A DNA stretch of 64,000 nt from the NCBI RefSeq assembly GCF_023228165.1, contig NZ_JALOBS010000009.1, forward strand, positions 95,968 to 159,967. The letters are read 5' to 3'. The position numbers and the translations under genes are program-made. The notes below the pieces were generated by a model. The model was given only the letters and a program-made list of their open reading frames with translations. It was not told the DNA's origin and did not search any database. Position 1 is the first letter of the stretch. Every line of letters begins with the position of its first letter. Positions 7,004 to 14,779 of the stretch are shown in pieces. The stretch is from Methylomonas sp. Lineage in GTDB: Bacteria > Pseudomonadota > Gammaproteobacteria > Methylococcales > Methylomonadaceae.

Positions 7004-8572
7004 ATGCAAACAGAATTGCCGGCTAAATATTCTCAATGGCTGTTGCCGGTGCTATCCGGCGTCTTGATTGGTACCAGTTATATCCCGTTTCCGCCCTGGG
7101 CATCGTTATTCTGTTTTGTGCCGTTGTGGTTGTTTTGGCAGCAACAGCACCGCTTGAAAAACGTGCTGGTTAGCGGGGTTTTGACCAGTTTTATATACAC
7201 GCTGATCGGCTTCAACTGGGTGACGTACACCTTGCACGAATTTGCCAAGGTGAACTGGTTCGTATCCGGCATCGGCATGATTTTGTTCGCCTTGTTCGGG
7301 CATTTATTTGTACCGATTGCCGGAGTGGCGTGGTTCTGGATTCGCAAACGATTAGCCTGCAACGCCGGCTTGTCGTTTGCTTTAATGGCCGTCCTCACGG
7401 CATTAGCCGAGCTTTACGTGCCGATGCTGTTTAAATGGAATTTCGGCTACAGCTGGTACGGGGCCGGCTTGCCGGTTTATCAGTGGGCTGAAATCGTCGG
7501 TTTTACCGGGCTGAGCATGTTAAGCATATTGACCAATCTGCTGGTATTGTGGGCTTGGCGGCGGCGGGCGACTATCCACGGCAAACTTGGTTTTACACTG
7601 TTGCTGATGGTTTTCGCCGGGCTGAATGGGGGCGGCATCTGGCTAAAAAACCGCCTGCCCGAGCCGGACTCCGCAGTAGATGTGCTGCTGGTACAAGCCA
7701 ATATCGGCAACCTGGAGAAGCAATCGATGGAACGCGGCAAGGGCTTCCGGGCGGAAATCTTGACTCACTATTTCCAGGCCACCGACGCCGGCTTGGCGAA
7801 AAATCCGCAGGTGGATTTCGTGATGTGGTCTGAAACCGCCTTTCCTTCGCTGCTGGGCGGCGAATACAACCAGTCGTTTTACGCCGAACTGCTGCAAGAG
7901 TTTCTGCGCAACCGGCAAGTGTCATTACTTACCGGCGCGTACGCAAAAGACCCAAAATCCGGCTTGATCACCAATTCTCTGTTTGCCGTCGACCAGGAAG
8001 GCACTATCCTCGAACCGCATTACAGCAAGACCATTTTATTGGCCTTGGGCGAATATATTCCGGGTGAGGAAACCTTCCCCTGGCTCAGAACCATGCTGCC
8101 GATGGTGGGACATTTCGGACGCGGCCCGGGACCGACCATGCTGCTAAAACTCAACGGCCATGCCATGGGTCCGCAAGTCTGTTACGAAAGCTTGTTTCCG
8201 GAATTTTCCAAGGGACTGGCGGATTTGGGTGCGCAATTTATCGTTAATGTCACCAACGACTCCTGGTACGGCAGCTGGCAGGAACCTTATCAGCATTTAT
8301 ACATGACCCTGGCCCGCGGCGTGGAATTCAGACGGCCGGTAATGCGGGTCACCAATACCGGCGTCTCAACCGTGTCGCTGGCCAACGGCGACGTGCTGGA
8401 ATTGTCGCCGCTGGATACCAGCTGGGCGGGCGCTTACCACGTACCTTTCGTAACCCAACCGCAAGCCACGTTCTACCAGCGTCATCTCAACCTGATGCCG
8501 GGGCTGTTGTGGACAGGCTTGTTAGCGTTGTTCGGCGCGGGCTTCATGCAAAAAACCAACCGGCTAAGCTGA
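7004..8572 (+). CDS. lnt: Apolipoprotein N-acyltransferase
   Basis: The 522-residue protein transfers an acyl chain to the N-terminal cysteine of lipoproteins in the inner membrane. About six hydrophobic helices fill residues 10-220, and a nitrilase-type hydrolase domain follows from about 228 to 490. The catalytic triad is in place: Glu277 in W-S-E-T-A-F, Lys342 in Y-S-K-T and Cys393 in V-C-Y-E-S. Length matches the family. The stop codon overlaps the start of the next gene (TGATG), indicating translational coupling. E. coli pairs lnt with corC/ybeX; here its partner is an esterase instead. Confidence 0.96.
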   Translation: MQTELPAKYSQWLLPVLSGVLIGTSYIPFPPWASLFCFVPLWLFWQQQHRLKNVLVSGVLTSFIYTLIGFNWVTYTLHEFAKVNWFVSGIGMILFALFGHLFVPIAGVAWFWIRKRLACNAGLSFALMAVLTALAELYVPMLFKWNFGYSWYGAGLPVYQWAEIVGFTGLSMLSILTNLLVLWAWRRRATIHGKLGFTLLLMVFAGLNGGGIWLKNRLPEPDSAVDVLLVQANIGNLEKQSMERGKGFRAEILTHYFQATDAGLAKNPQVDFVMWSETAFPSLLGGEYNQSFYAELLQEFLRNRQVSLLTGAYAKDPKSGLITNSLFAVDQEGTILEPHYSKTILLALGEYIPGEETFPWLRTMLPMVGHFGRGPGPTMLLKLNGHAMGPQVCYESLFPEFSKGLADLGAQFIVNVTNDSWYGSWQEPYQHLYMTLARGVEFRRPVMRVTNTGVSTVSLANGDVLELSPLDTSWAGAYHVPFVTQPQATFYQRHLNLMPGLLWTGLLALFGAGFMQKTNRLS

Positions 8573-9189
8573 TGACTAACAATACCATTATTTATCTGCA
8601 CGGCTTCAATTCCGCATCCTTGGATTTAAACGGCAACTTGCTGGTCGGCAAACAAAAACTGGCGGTGATGCAGGCGTTTTGCGCCGAAAACGGCATCGGG
8701 TTTGATACCCCGAATGTCGACTACCGGGATTTTCAAAATATCGTTGAAGACTTGCTGTTTAGCTGGAACCAATATCTGGATCAAGGTCATGAAGTGGTTT
8801 TCATGGGCTCGTCCATGGGCGGCTTTGCCAGCGAATACCTGGCCATGAAAACCGGCTGCAAAGCCGTCATGATCAATCCGGCCATCAGCCCCAGCGAATT
8901 ATTGCCGCGGTTTATCGGCGTGAGCGAAAATTTTGAAACCGGCCAGCCTTATGATTGGACTCAACAGCATTGCGACCAATATCAACGCTACGAGCAAGAA
9001 CTCGCCAACAGTGCGCAAGCGCTAGACAGAACCGTTTTACTGGATATGGCCGACGAGCTGCTGGATGCGGAAAAAACCCTGGCGAAATATAAAGCCATCG
9101 CCAAGGTGGTGACATTTGCCAGCGGTTCACATAGTTTCGAACACATGCGCGAGGCATTGCCTGTCATTGCGCAACTCCTCTCGATGTAA
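8572..9189 (+). CDS. YqiA/YcfP-type alpha/beta hydrolase (esterase)
   Basis: The 205-residue protein starts at the ATG overlapping the lnt stop codon. A longer in-frame start at 8509 would lie inside lnt. The early Y-L-H-G-F-N-S strand-turn, the nucleophile elbow G-S-S-M-G-G (Ser81) and a late G-S-H-S-F-E-H with the probable catalytic His are typical of the small YqiA/YcfP serine esterases. These act on short acyl esters or thioesters in the cytoplasm. The coupling to lnt suggests co-transcription but does not define a substrate. Confidence 0.85.
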   Translation: MTNNTIIYLHGFNSASLDLNGNLLVGKQKLAVMQAFCAENGIGFDTPNVDYRDFQNIVEDLLFSWNQYLDQGHEVVFMGSSMGGFASEYLAMKTGCKAVMINPAISPSELLPRFIGVSENFETGQPYDWTQQHCDQYQRYEQELANSAQALDRTVLLDMADELLDAEKTLAKYKAIAKVVTFASGSHSFEHMREALPVIAQLLSM

Positions 9190-9220
9190 CTTCACGGGCC
9201 ACAGTTTCGCCCGGTGAAAT

Positions 9221-9556
9221 GCCATCAGCCCCGTTATTCGAGATCGGCTTCTAAACGCCACCGGCGCGGAAAATGCTTTACCGCTGGAAGTGGAGCAAGA
9301 TCACGCGGGATACGGCGAGCATCAGGCGCGACAGGTCATCGCCCAATTGCACAAACCAGCCAGGGCGCATGGTGTAACCGGCAGAGTTGCCAACAATACC
9401 CGCGCCGAGTTGACATTGCAGGGCGGCGGCATTTGGGACTATGCGGCAACCAATTATATTGCGCCGACCCGGCTATCGCTGAAAAAGCACTGCCCAACCA
9501 GGATTGAGATTGTTTCAGTCGACATCCAGGTAATGCTACTCTCGCAGATCGGCTGA
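9221..9556 (+). pseudogene. Degenerate coding remnant, possibly inositol-monophosphatase-like
   Basis: An open frame without a proper start runs through this segment and ends at 9554-9556. Part of it (GGGIWDYAATNYIAPT) resembles the G-G-x-I-W-D-F-A-A-T element near the C-terminus of inositol-monophosphatase/CysQ-like phosphatases, where the Asp is a metal ligand. The rest of the domain is missing, and overlapping alternative frames suggest frameshift decay. The assignment rests on one short motif and is weak. It fills most of the 470-base gap between the esterase gene and rlpA. Confidence 0.3.
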
Positions 9557-9661
9557 CCTGGCTATATTAGCCAGACACCATTACCAAATAGCGCGAACCA
9601 TTGAGTATAAAACGTCCAGGGACAAAAAAGTTTTAGTGCTCTGGTCGCCAAAAATTTCAAT

Positions 9662-10204
9662 TTACGAATCGCCAATATATTCGACGGAAACTTCGGCTAG
9701 CCCGGAAATACCAATCTGTTTCGCCGCGCCTTGCGACAAATCAATCAACCGATCGCTTTTAAAAGGCCCCCTATCGTTAATCATTACCTCCACGGAACGG
9801 CCGGTTTTAAGATTGGTGACTTTTACTCTCGACGGGATAGGCAAGGTTTTATGGGCCGCGCTAAGCCCATGCGGATGAAAGCGGGCGCCACTCGCCGTGC
9901 GACTGCCGGATTGACCACCGTACCAGGATGCCATGCCCGTGGCTTTATAGCCAACCGCACTGGGCAAGGGCGCGTAAGTTTTACCTTTAACTTTGTAAGG
10001 TTTGTTATAAGCTGCCAAGCGGTTATAGGCGGGCAGCTTGGCTTCCGGAAACTGGCTGGAAGTCATCATGGGCGATATGCTTGCACAGCCTCCCAGCGAA
10101 ACCCAGGTTGTAACCGTCATCAGCCGAACCATTTGCCTGTTTGACCCACTAAAGCACGCCGTTAACCATTCGAAAAATCTAATCATTATTCCGCCTGTCT
10201 TCAT
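9662..10204 (-). CDS. rlpA: RlpA-family septal ring lytic transglycosylase, lipoprotein
   Basis: The frame gives 180 residues. A lipobox-like L-G-G-C follows a hydrophobic stretch that begins at an internal Met (MVRLMTV), so the true start is probably one of the downstream Met codons rather than 10204. The mature part contains a double-psi beta-barrel domain: A-S-W-Y-G at the front, then T-A-S-G-A-R-F, and N-D-R-G-P-F with the catalytic Asp. RlpA proteins cleave denuded glycan strands at the septum and poles and sit in the outer membrane. The SPOR domain found in larger RlpA proteins is absent. Confidence 0.88.
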   Translation of the reverse strand: MKTGGIMIRFFEWLTACFSGSNRQMVRLMTVTTWVSLGGCASISPMMTSSQFPEAKLPAYNRLAAYNKPYKVKGKTYAPLPSAVGYKATGMASWYGGQSGSRTASGARFHPHGLSAAHKTLPIPSRVKVTNLKTGRSVEVMINDRGPFKSDRLIDLSQGAAKQIGISGLAEVSVEYIGDS

Positions 10205-10538
10205 TGCCGCAAATCAACGCTGCAACCACGTTACGAAGCATTCATTCACTTTGCTGATAATTAAGGATTTGTTTATTCTACAAAATCCTTCTTAAAATCA
10301 GATGAGGCTGAAATTATGATTGGGTTAAATTCATCAGCGCTTAAAACAGCGGCAGACGCTATTCAGGGCAGCGTTAAGACATAAAAATTCGAAAAAATTT
10401 GGTCAAAAACAGGACATAAAATGGTTACTCTCAACTTGTCGTCCTAAACGCAGTCGCGAAATGGATGGCGATTTGTAAACACCTCAATCCAAATGCCCGC
10501 AGGGGGTGCGGGCGAATGACTCATCTTAACCAGGCTTT
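10205..10538. other. Intergenic, one GC hairpin
   Basis: These 334 bases contain no convincing gene. A seven-base-pair GC hairpin (10495-10501 with 10507-10513) lies about 25 bases beyond the stop of the minus-strand DUF2582 gene. It could end that transcript, although the following T-run is poor. Confidence 0.4.
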
Positions 10539-11003
10539 TTATTTCAAGGCAACGACCTCGATCCGGTCGGCGATACTGATGCTAATTTTGTCTTCCAAAG
10601 CCAGCCAGCCAATACTGCGCTGGACGATTTTCTCCTCTTCCGGAAGCTCCTTTACCAATTTAGCAACGGAGGTCTCGCCGTTTCCAGACAAGTAATGCCA
10701 AATAGTACCCGCGGTTAAACCGACCCGCTCGGCCATCGGTAATTCCGGTTTTGCCGCCGCCGGTTTGACTGGCTTGGCTTTAGGCTTTGCAGCAGCCGGC
10801 TTCTTCGGCGCAGTCTCTACAACCGAAGCAGGACGGGGTTGTTCGACGTTGACTTGCGGCGCTACCGCTTTAGGCTTCTTTTCCGGTGCCTGGCCGGCGC
10901 TGGTTTTTTTCGGCGTCAGCTTGGCAGCGGCTTTGGGAGCAACAGCAGCTTCGACTGTAACTTTCGTTGCAGGTGTTTCGGGAGAGATTTTGGTCTTTTT
11001 CAT
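10539..11003 (-). CDS. Ala/Pro/Lys-rich protein with DUF2582-type winged helix
   Basis: The 154-residue protein starts at the ATG at 11003, where the basic M-K-K-T-K start lies; the longer frame adds an unlikely leader. Residues 1-85 are a low-complexity Ala/Lys/Pro/Val tail resembling histone H1-like or AlgP-like tails. The last 65 residues (about 88-154) form a small winged helix of the DUF2582 type, with A-G-x-I-W-H-Y-L and a D-K-I-S-I strand. The layout suggests a DNA-associated architectural protein. Function is inferred from composition and fold. The upstream DNA holds AT-rich promoter-like sequence. Confidence 0.7.
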   Translation of the reverse strand: MKKTKISPETPATKVTVEAAVAPKAAAKLTPKKTSAGQAPEKKPKAVAPQVNVEQPRPASVVETAPKKPAAAKPKAKPVKPAAAKPELPMAERVGLTAGTIWHYLSGNGETSVAKLVKELPEEEKIVQRSIGWLALEDKISISIADRIEVVALK

Positions 11004-11173
11004 AATGCGATAGCCCTTAAAAAACAAAGTACGCAGTATAAACCATTCGGAAATAAACCCACTCCAACAGTTAACGGGGGGCTGGAATTTCGCAGCCAAT
11101 GGCAATAATACGTTAGTATCCGCTCAACGATACATCAGCTTGAGACGCTCAGCTAACCCAATATTAACTCGCC

Positions 11174-12058
11174 ATGATTACAGTTTCATTGCCCGACAAT
11201 CACACGCCTGCCTCCTCAAGTGCTTTAATCGGTTGCGAATGGCTGCTGCAAAACATCGATCGTCCCAACCTGGTTATCCTGGACGCCACGTTCTTCTTAG
11301 CCAGACAACACCGTAACGCCCGACAGGCATTCGAACGCCAGCATATTCCCTGCGCACAGTTCTTCGATATAGACGTAATTGCTGACCAGGACAGCGCCCT
11401 GCCGCATACGCTGCCCAGTGCGGCACAATTTGCCCGGCAAATGGGGCAATTCGGCATCGATAATGACAGCAGGGTAATTATTTACGACCATAATCACTTT
11501 TTTGCCGCAGCCCGCGTCTGGTGGATGTTTCGGGTATTTGGGCACGACAAAGTCAATGTTTTGGACGGCGGCCTGACGCGCTGGGCAACATTATCGTACC
11601 CCTTGACCGCCGAGGCCAAGTCGCCGGCATCCAAACCGTTTAATGTTGTTTTTCAACCCCGGCTTTATGTGGATTTGCAACAGCTACTTGCCATACATCG
11701 ACAAGGCTGCGCACAAATTTTGGATGCCCGTTCCGAGGACAGTTTTAACGGCCGACGCCCGTTACCCGATCCCGCTCTTCATCCCGGCCATATCCCGGGC
11801 AGCGTTAATCTTCCCTACCAGAACTTATTCAACGAGGAGGATCACCGCTTAAAGCCAAACGAATCGTTACAACAGCTCCTATCGGCCGCCAAAGTGGACT
11901 GCACCCTGCCGATGGTCGCCAGTTGCGGCTCGGGCGTGTCTGCGGCACTATTGATTCTGGCGCTTTATCAACTGGGTATCCACAATGTACCGCTGTACGA
12001 TGGCTCCTGGGCGGAATGGGGACGGCGGGCGGATTTGCCCAGGCAAACGCTGGCTTAA
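11174..12058 (+). CDS. sseA: 3-mercaptopyruvate/thiosulfate sulfurtransferase
   Basis: The 294-residue protein has two rhodanese domains. The N-terminal one (about residues 20-145) lacks an active cysteine. The C-terminal one (about 160-285) carries the active loop C-G-S-G-V-S with Cys251. A CGSGV loop is typical of 3-mercaptopyruvate sulfurtransferases, while true rhodaneses usually have CRxGxR. The D-A-R-S-E-D-x-F and H-I-P-G-S-V-N-L-P elements are also present. The enzyme moves sulfane sulfur to cyanide or thiol acceptors. It is followed 28 bases later by a methyltransferase gene on the same strand. Confidence 0.88.
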   Translation: MITVSLPDNHTPASSSALIGCEWLLQNIDRPNLVILDATFFLARQHRNARQAFERQHIPCAQFFDIDVIADQDSALPHTLPSAAQFARQMGQFGIDNDSRVIIYDHNHFFAAARVWWMFRVFGHDKVNVLDGGLTRWATLSYPLTAEAKSPASKPFNVVFQPRLYVDLQQLLAIHRQGCAQILDARSEDSFNGRRPLPDPALHPGHIPGSVNLPYQNLFNEEDHRLKPNESLQQLLSAAKVDCTLPMVASCGSGVSAALLILALYQLGIHNVPLYDGSWAEWGRRADLPRQTLA

Positions 12059-12086
12059 GCCGGTTTAATTTCATCCGGCAAAGCTT

Positions 12087-12713
12087 ATGGATCGAAAAAC
12101 CAACACCTTGCAAGAAATCGAAACAATCACGCTGGGTCACTATAATCAAAACGCAGCGGACTTTTGGCGCGGAACGCAAGATCACGACGTCAGCCAAAAC
12201 TATGCGGCTTTCTTGGCCCCGTTTCCAGAGGATAGCAAACTGGATATTCTAGACTTGGGCTGCGGACCCGGCAGGGATGTTTATTACTTCAAAACCTTGG
12301 GCCATAGACCTGTTGGCCTGGACGGCAGCGAAGTATTTTGCCGGATGGCCCAGGCCTATACCGGATGCCGGATACTGCAACAGAACTTCCTGTCCCTGGA
12401 CCTACCCTATCAGGCTTTCGACGGCATTTTCGCCAATGCAGCCCTATTTCACGTACCCAGTCGCGAATTACCCCGCGTTCTGAACCAGCTATATGCGACT
12501 TTAAGGCCGAATGGTATATTGTTCATGTCCAACCCGCGCGGCAACGGTGAGGGTTGGTCGGGAAACCGCTACGGCCACTATATGCAGGTCGATCGCTGCG
12601 AACGTTTTTTGGCGGATGCCGGCTTTAACATGCTGGATTTTTATTACCGCCCCCCAGGCAAACCTTTGCATGAACAGCCCTGGTTGGCGGTTACCGCCAT
12701 CAAACCAAGCTAA
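12087..12713 (+). CDS. Class I SAM-dependent methyltransferase
   Basis: The 208-residue protein carries methyltransferase motif I (L-D-L-G-C-G-P-G-R-D) near residue 50 and an acidic loop after the second strand (GLDGS, about 75). Motif IV-like D-G-I-F-A-N-A-A-L-F-H is near 115. This is the Methyltransf_11/25 Rossmann fold. The substrate is unknown. The closeness to the sulfurtransferase gene suggests co-transcription, and a role in sulfur or small-molecule metabolism is conceivable but not shown. Confidence 0.85.
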   Translation: MDRKTNTLQEIETITLGHYNQNAADFWRGTQDHDVSQNYAAFLAPFPEDSKLDILDLGCGPGRDVYYFKTLGHRPVGLDGSEVFCRMAQAYTGCRILQQNFLSLDLPYQAFDGIFANAALFHVPSRELPRVLNQLYATLRPNGILFMSNPRGNGEGWSGNRYGHYMQVDRCERFLADAGFNMLDFYYRPPGKPLHEQPWLAVTAIKPS

Positions 12714-12752
12714 AATTTTCGCCACCGCATCCAGCCATTTGCCCAGCATAAA

Positions 12753-12779
12753 CAAAAAGCCTCCTATAACAGAGGCTTA
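12753..12779 (-). terminator. Intrinsic terminator for ssb
   Basis: Read on the minus strand, a seven-base-pair stem (AAGCCTC at 12757-12763 with GAGGCTT at 12772-12778) is followed by a T-rich tract. It lies about 35 bases beyond the ssb stop. Confidence 0.75.
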
Positions 12780-12814
12780 GTTTATTTTATTTACATTTTA
12801 ATCCCAGGTGTAAA

Positions 12815-13282
12815 TCAAAACGGAATATCGTCATCGAAATCATCGTAACTGGCGGGTGCCGGTTGCGACGGCGCGGAAGGAGCAGAAGATGCTGGGCGAT
12901 TGTCGTAGCTGCTGGCAGGCGGCGCGTTATCAGAATAGTTAGTGGTGCCACCGCTTCGACTACCCAGCATATTCATGTTATCGGCAACGATTTCAGTTGT
13001 GTAGCGCTCTTGCCCATCCTGACCTTGCCATTTCTGAGTACGAATGCGGCCTTCAACATAGACCTGACTGCCTTTTTTCAGATATTCGCCGGCAATTTTT
13101 GCCAAACCACTAAAAAACACTACCCGATGCCATTCAGTTTCTTCCTTGCGTTCGTTGGTATTACGATCTTTCCAGCGACGGGTGGTCGCGAGTCTTATCG
13201 TAGTAATGGCATCGCCACTTGGCATATAGCGTACTTCAGGATCGGCTCCGAGATTTCCGATCAGCATAACTTTGTTCAACAT
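12815..13282 (-). CDS. ssb: Single-stranded DNA-binding protein
   Basis: The 155-residue protein has an OB-fold in residues 1-110 (M-L-N-K-V-M-L-I-G-N-L-G-x-D-P-E start, then W-H-R-V-V-F and Y-V-E-G-R-I-R-T-Q-K-W). A flexible Pro/Ser/Gln-rich linker follows. The acidic tip D-D-D-I-P-F, which docks partner replication and repair proteins, closes it. Length and architecture match bacterial SSB. As in E. coli, it lies near uvrA, but a transporter gene intervenes here and I found no obvious LexA box between them. Confidence 0.97.
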   Translation of the reverse strand: MLNKVMLIGNLGADPEVRYMPSGDAITTIRLATTRRWKDRNTNERKEETEWHRVVFFSGLAKIAGEYLKKGSQVYVEGRIRTQKWQGQDGQERYTTEIVADNMNMLGSRSGGTTNYSDNAPPASSYDNRPASSAPSAPSQPAPASYDDFDDDIPF

Positions 13283-13317
13283 GGTTGTCTCCGTTTAAAA
13301 AATTCAATAACAATGAC

Positions 13318-14703
13318 TTACTGCCATTGCTTTAAAAATAGGTTTAATTCGTTTTTATCCAACCGCTGACTATCGACTTTTAAATAGGCGGTATTTTCTT
13401 CGAAATGCAACCGCACCTCTTCGACACCGTTGAGGGCTATTAGCCGCTTGGAAAATTCCGTTCCCCGCTCCGGTTTAACGGCTTGCAGCGAAAGCAGCAA
13501 GTTGGCCAGATAACGCGGCGGCGACATGAATAGAGCAACTAACGCCCAGCTGGCCGCAATGGCGGCGGAAAATATAAACACCGAGCTGGGGCCGTATTCG
13601 CCGTATAACCAGCCACCGCTGGTACCGCCTAAAAAAGCGCCCATGAATTGAGAGCTGGAATATATCCCCATGGCCGTGCCCTTCAAATCGCCCGGCGCGG
13701 TTTTGGAAATCAGCGAAGGCAACGTGGCTTCCAATAAGTTAAAGCCGCAGAAAAACACCCACAGGCAGGCGATCAAACCGATCAACTGGCCGTGTAGCAG
13801 AATAAAGCCCAAATTGGCAAGCACCAGGGAAATCACCGCACCGACGAATACTTTCTTCATCTGGCGCTTTTTCTCGGCGATGATCACGAACGGAATGATG
13901 GCCGCCATGGATGTAACCAGCACCGGCAAATAAACCAGCCAATGTTTACCGGCCAGCAATCCTGCGTCGCGCATCAATAACGGCACCACCACGAAGCTGG
14001 CCATTAAAATCAGATGCAGCGAAAAAATACCGTAATTAAGCCGCAGCAAATCGGCGTTTTTGATCACCGAGCTCAGCTCGGACGGAATATATTCGGCATC
14101 GCGGTGCACGCTTATCTTGCGGGGATTAGGCACGATGAACACGATAACCAGCACAGCCAACGACGCCAAAATCGCAATCGTCCAAAAAATGCCGCTAATG
14201 CCGAAATGGTGGGCGATCAGCGGCCCCACGGTCATCGCCACCCCAAACGAAACGCCTATACTGGCACCTATGGTGGCCATGGCTTTGGTGCGATTTACCT
14301 CCTGGGTCAAATCCGCCAACAAGGCCATCACGGCAGCCGAAACCGCCCCGCAGCCTTGTAAGGCGCGCCCGATCAGTATCCCGTAAATATCCGTCGCCAG
14401 CGCCGCCACCACGCTACCGGCTAAAAACAGCAGCAAGCCGATGACGATAATCGCTTTGCGACTGAAGCGATCCGACAATAAACCGAACGGGATTTGCAGT
14501 ACGGCTTGCGTCAGGCCGTAAATCCCCATGGTCAATCCGACTAATTTGGGTGTCGAGCCCGGCATTTGTTCGGTAAACAGCGACAATACCGGTAATAGCA
14601 TGAATAAACCCAGCATTCTGAGCGAATAAATACTGGCCAGCGAAACAGTTGCCCGCTTTTCCATGCGCGTCATTGCACCCGAAACATCCTGAACCTGTGT
14701 CAA
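13318..14703 (-). CDS. MFS transporter, YajR-like with C-terminal YAM domain
   Basis: The 461-residue protein has twelve hydrophobic segments and the MFS motif-A loop L-L-S-D-R-F-S-R-K between segments 2 and 3. The final 60 residues (from about 400) form a soluble ferredoxin-like module with L-N-G-V-E-E-V-R-L and Y-L-K-V-D strands, matching the YAM domain of E. coli YajR. The substrate of YajR is not established; drug or proton antiport is suggested for the family. It lies upstream of ssb on the same strand (35-base gap), so the two may share a transcript, and it diverges from uvrA. Confidence 0.85.
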   Translation of the reverse strand: MTQVQDVSGAMTRMEKRATVSLASIYSLRMLGLFMLLPVLSLFTEQMPGSTPKLVGLTMGIYGLTQAVLQIPFGLLSDRFSRKAIIVIGLLLFLAGSVVAALATDIYGILIGRALQGCGAVSAAVMALLADLTQEVNRTKAMATIGASIGVSFGVAMTVGPLIAHHFGISGIFWTIAILASLAVLVIVFIVPNPRKISVHRDAEYIPSELSSVIKNADLLRLNYGIFSLHLILMASFVVVPLLMRDAGLLAGKHWLVYLPVLVTSMAAIIPFVIIAEKKRQMKKVFVGAVISLVLANLGFILLHGQLIGLIACLWVFFCGFNLLEATLPSLISKTAPGDLKGTAMGIYSSSQFMGAFLGGTSGGWLYGEYGPSSVFIFSAAIAASWALVALFMSPPRYLANLLLSLQAVKPERGTEFSKRLIALNGVEEVRLHFEENTAYLKVDSQRLDKNELNLFLKQWQ

Positions 14704-14779
14704 ACCCCAACTCCTCTTTGCCTTGCATCGTGAAAGACACGTATAGTATCAGGTTCTTTAAATTGCAGGAATCGACACA

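Noticed and set aside
7593..7925. 110-codon antisense frame inside lnt
   Set aside because: Shadow of lnt, whose catalytic residues are intact.
14704..14779. Possible LexA box between the YajR-like gene and uvrA
   Set aside because: No CTGT-N8-ACAG match could be found in the interval.
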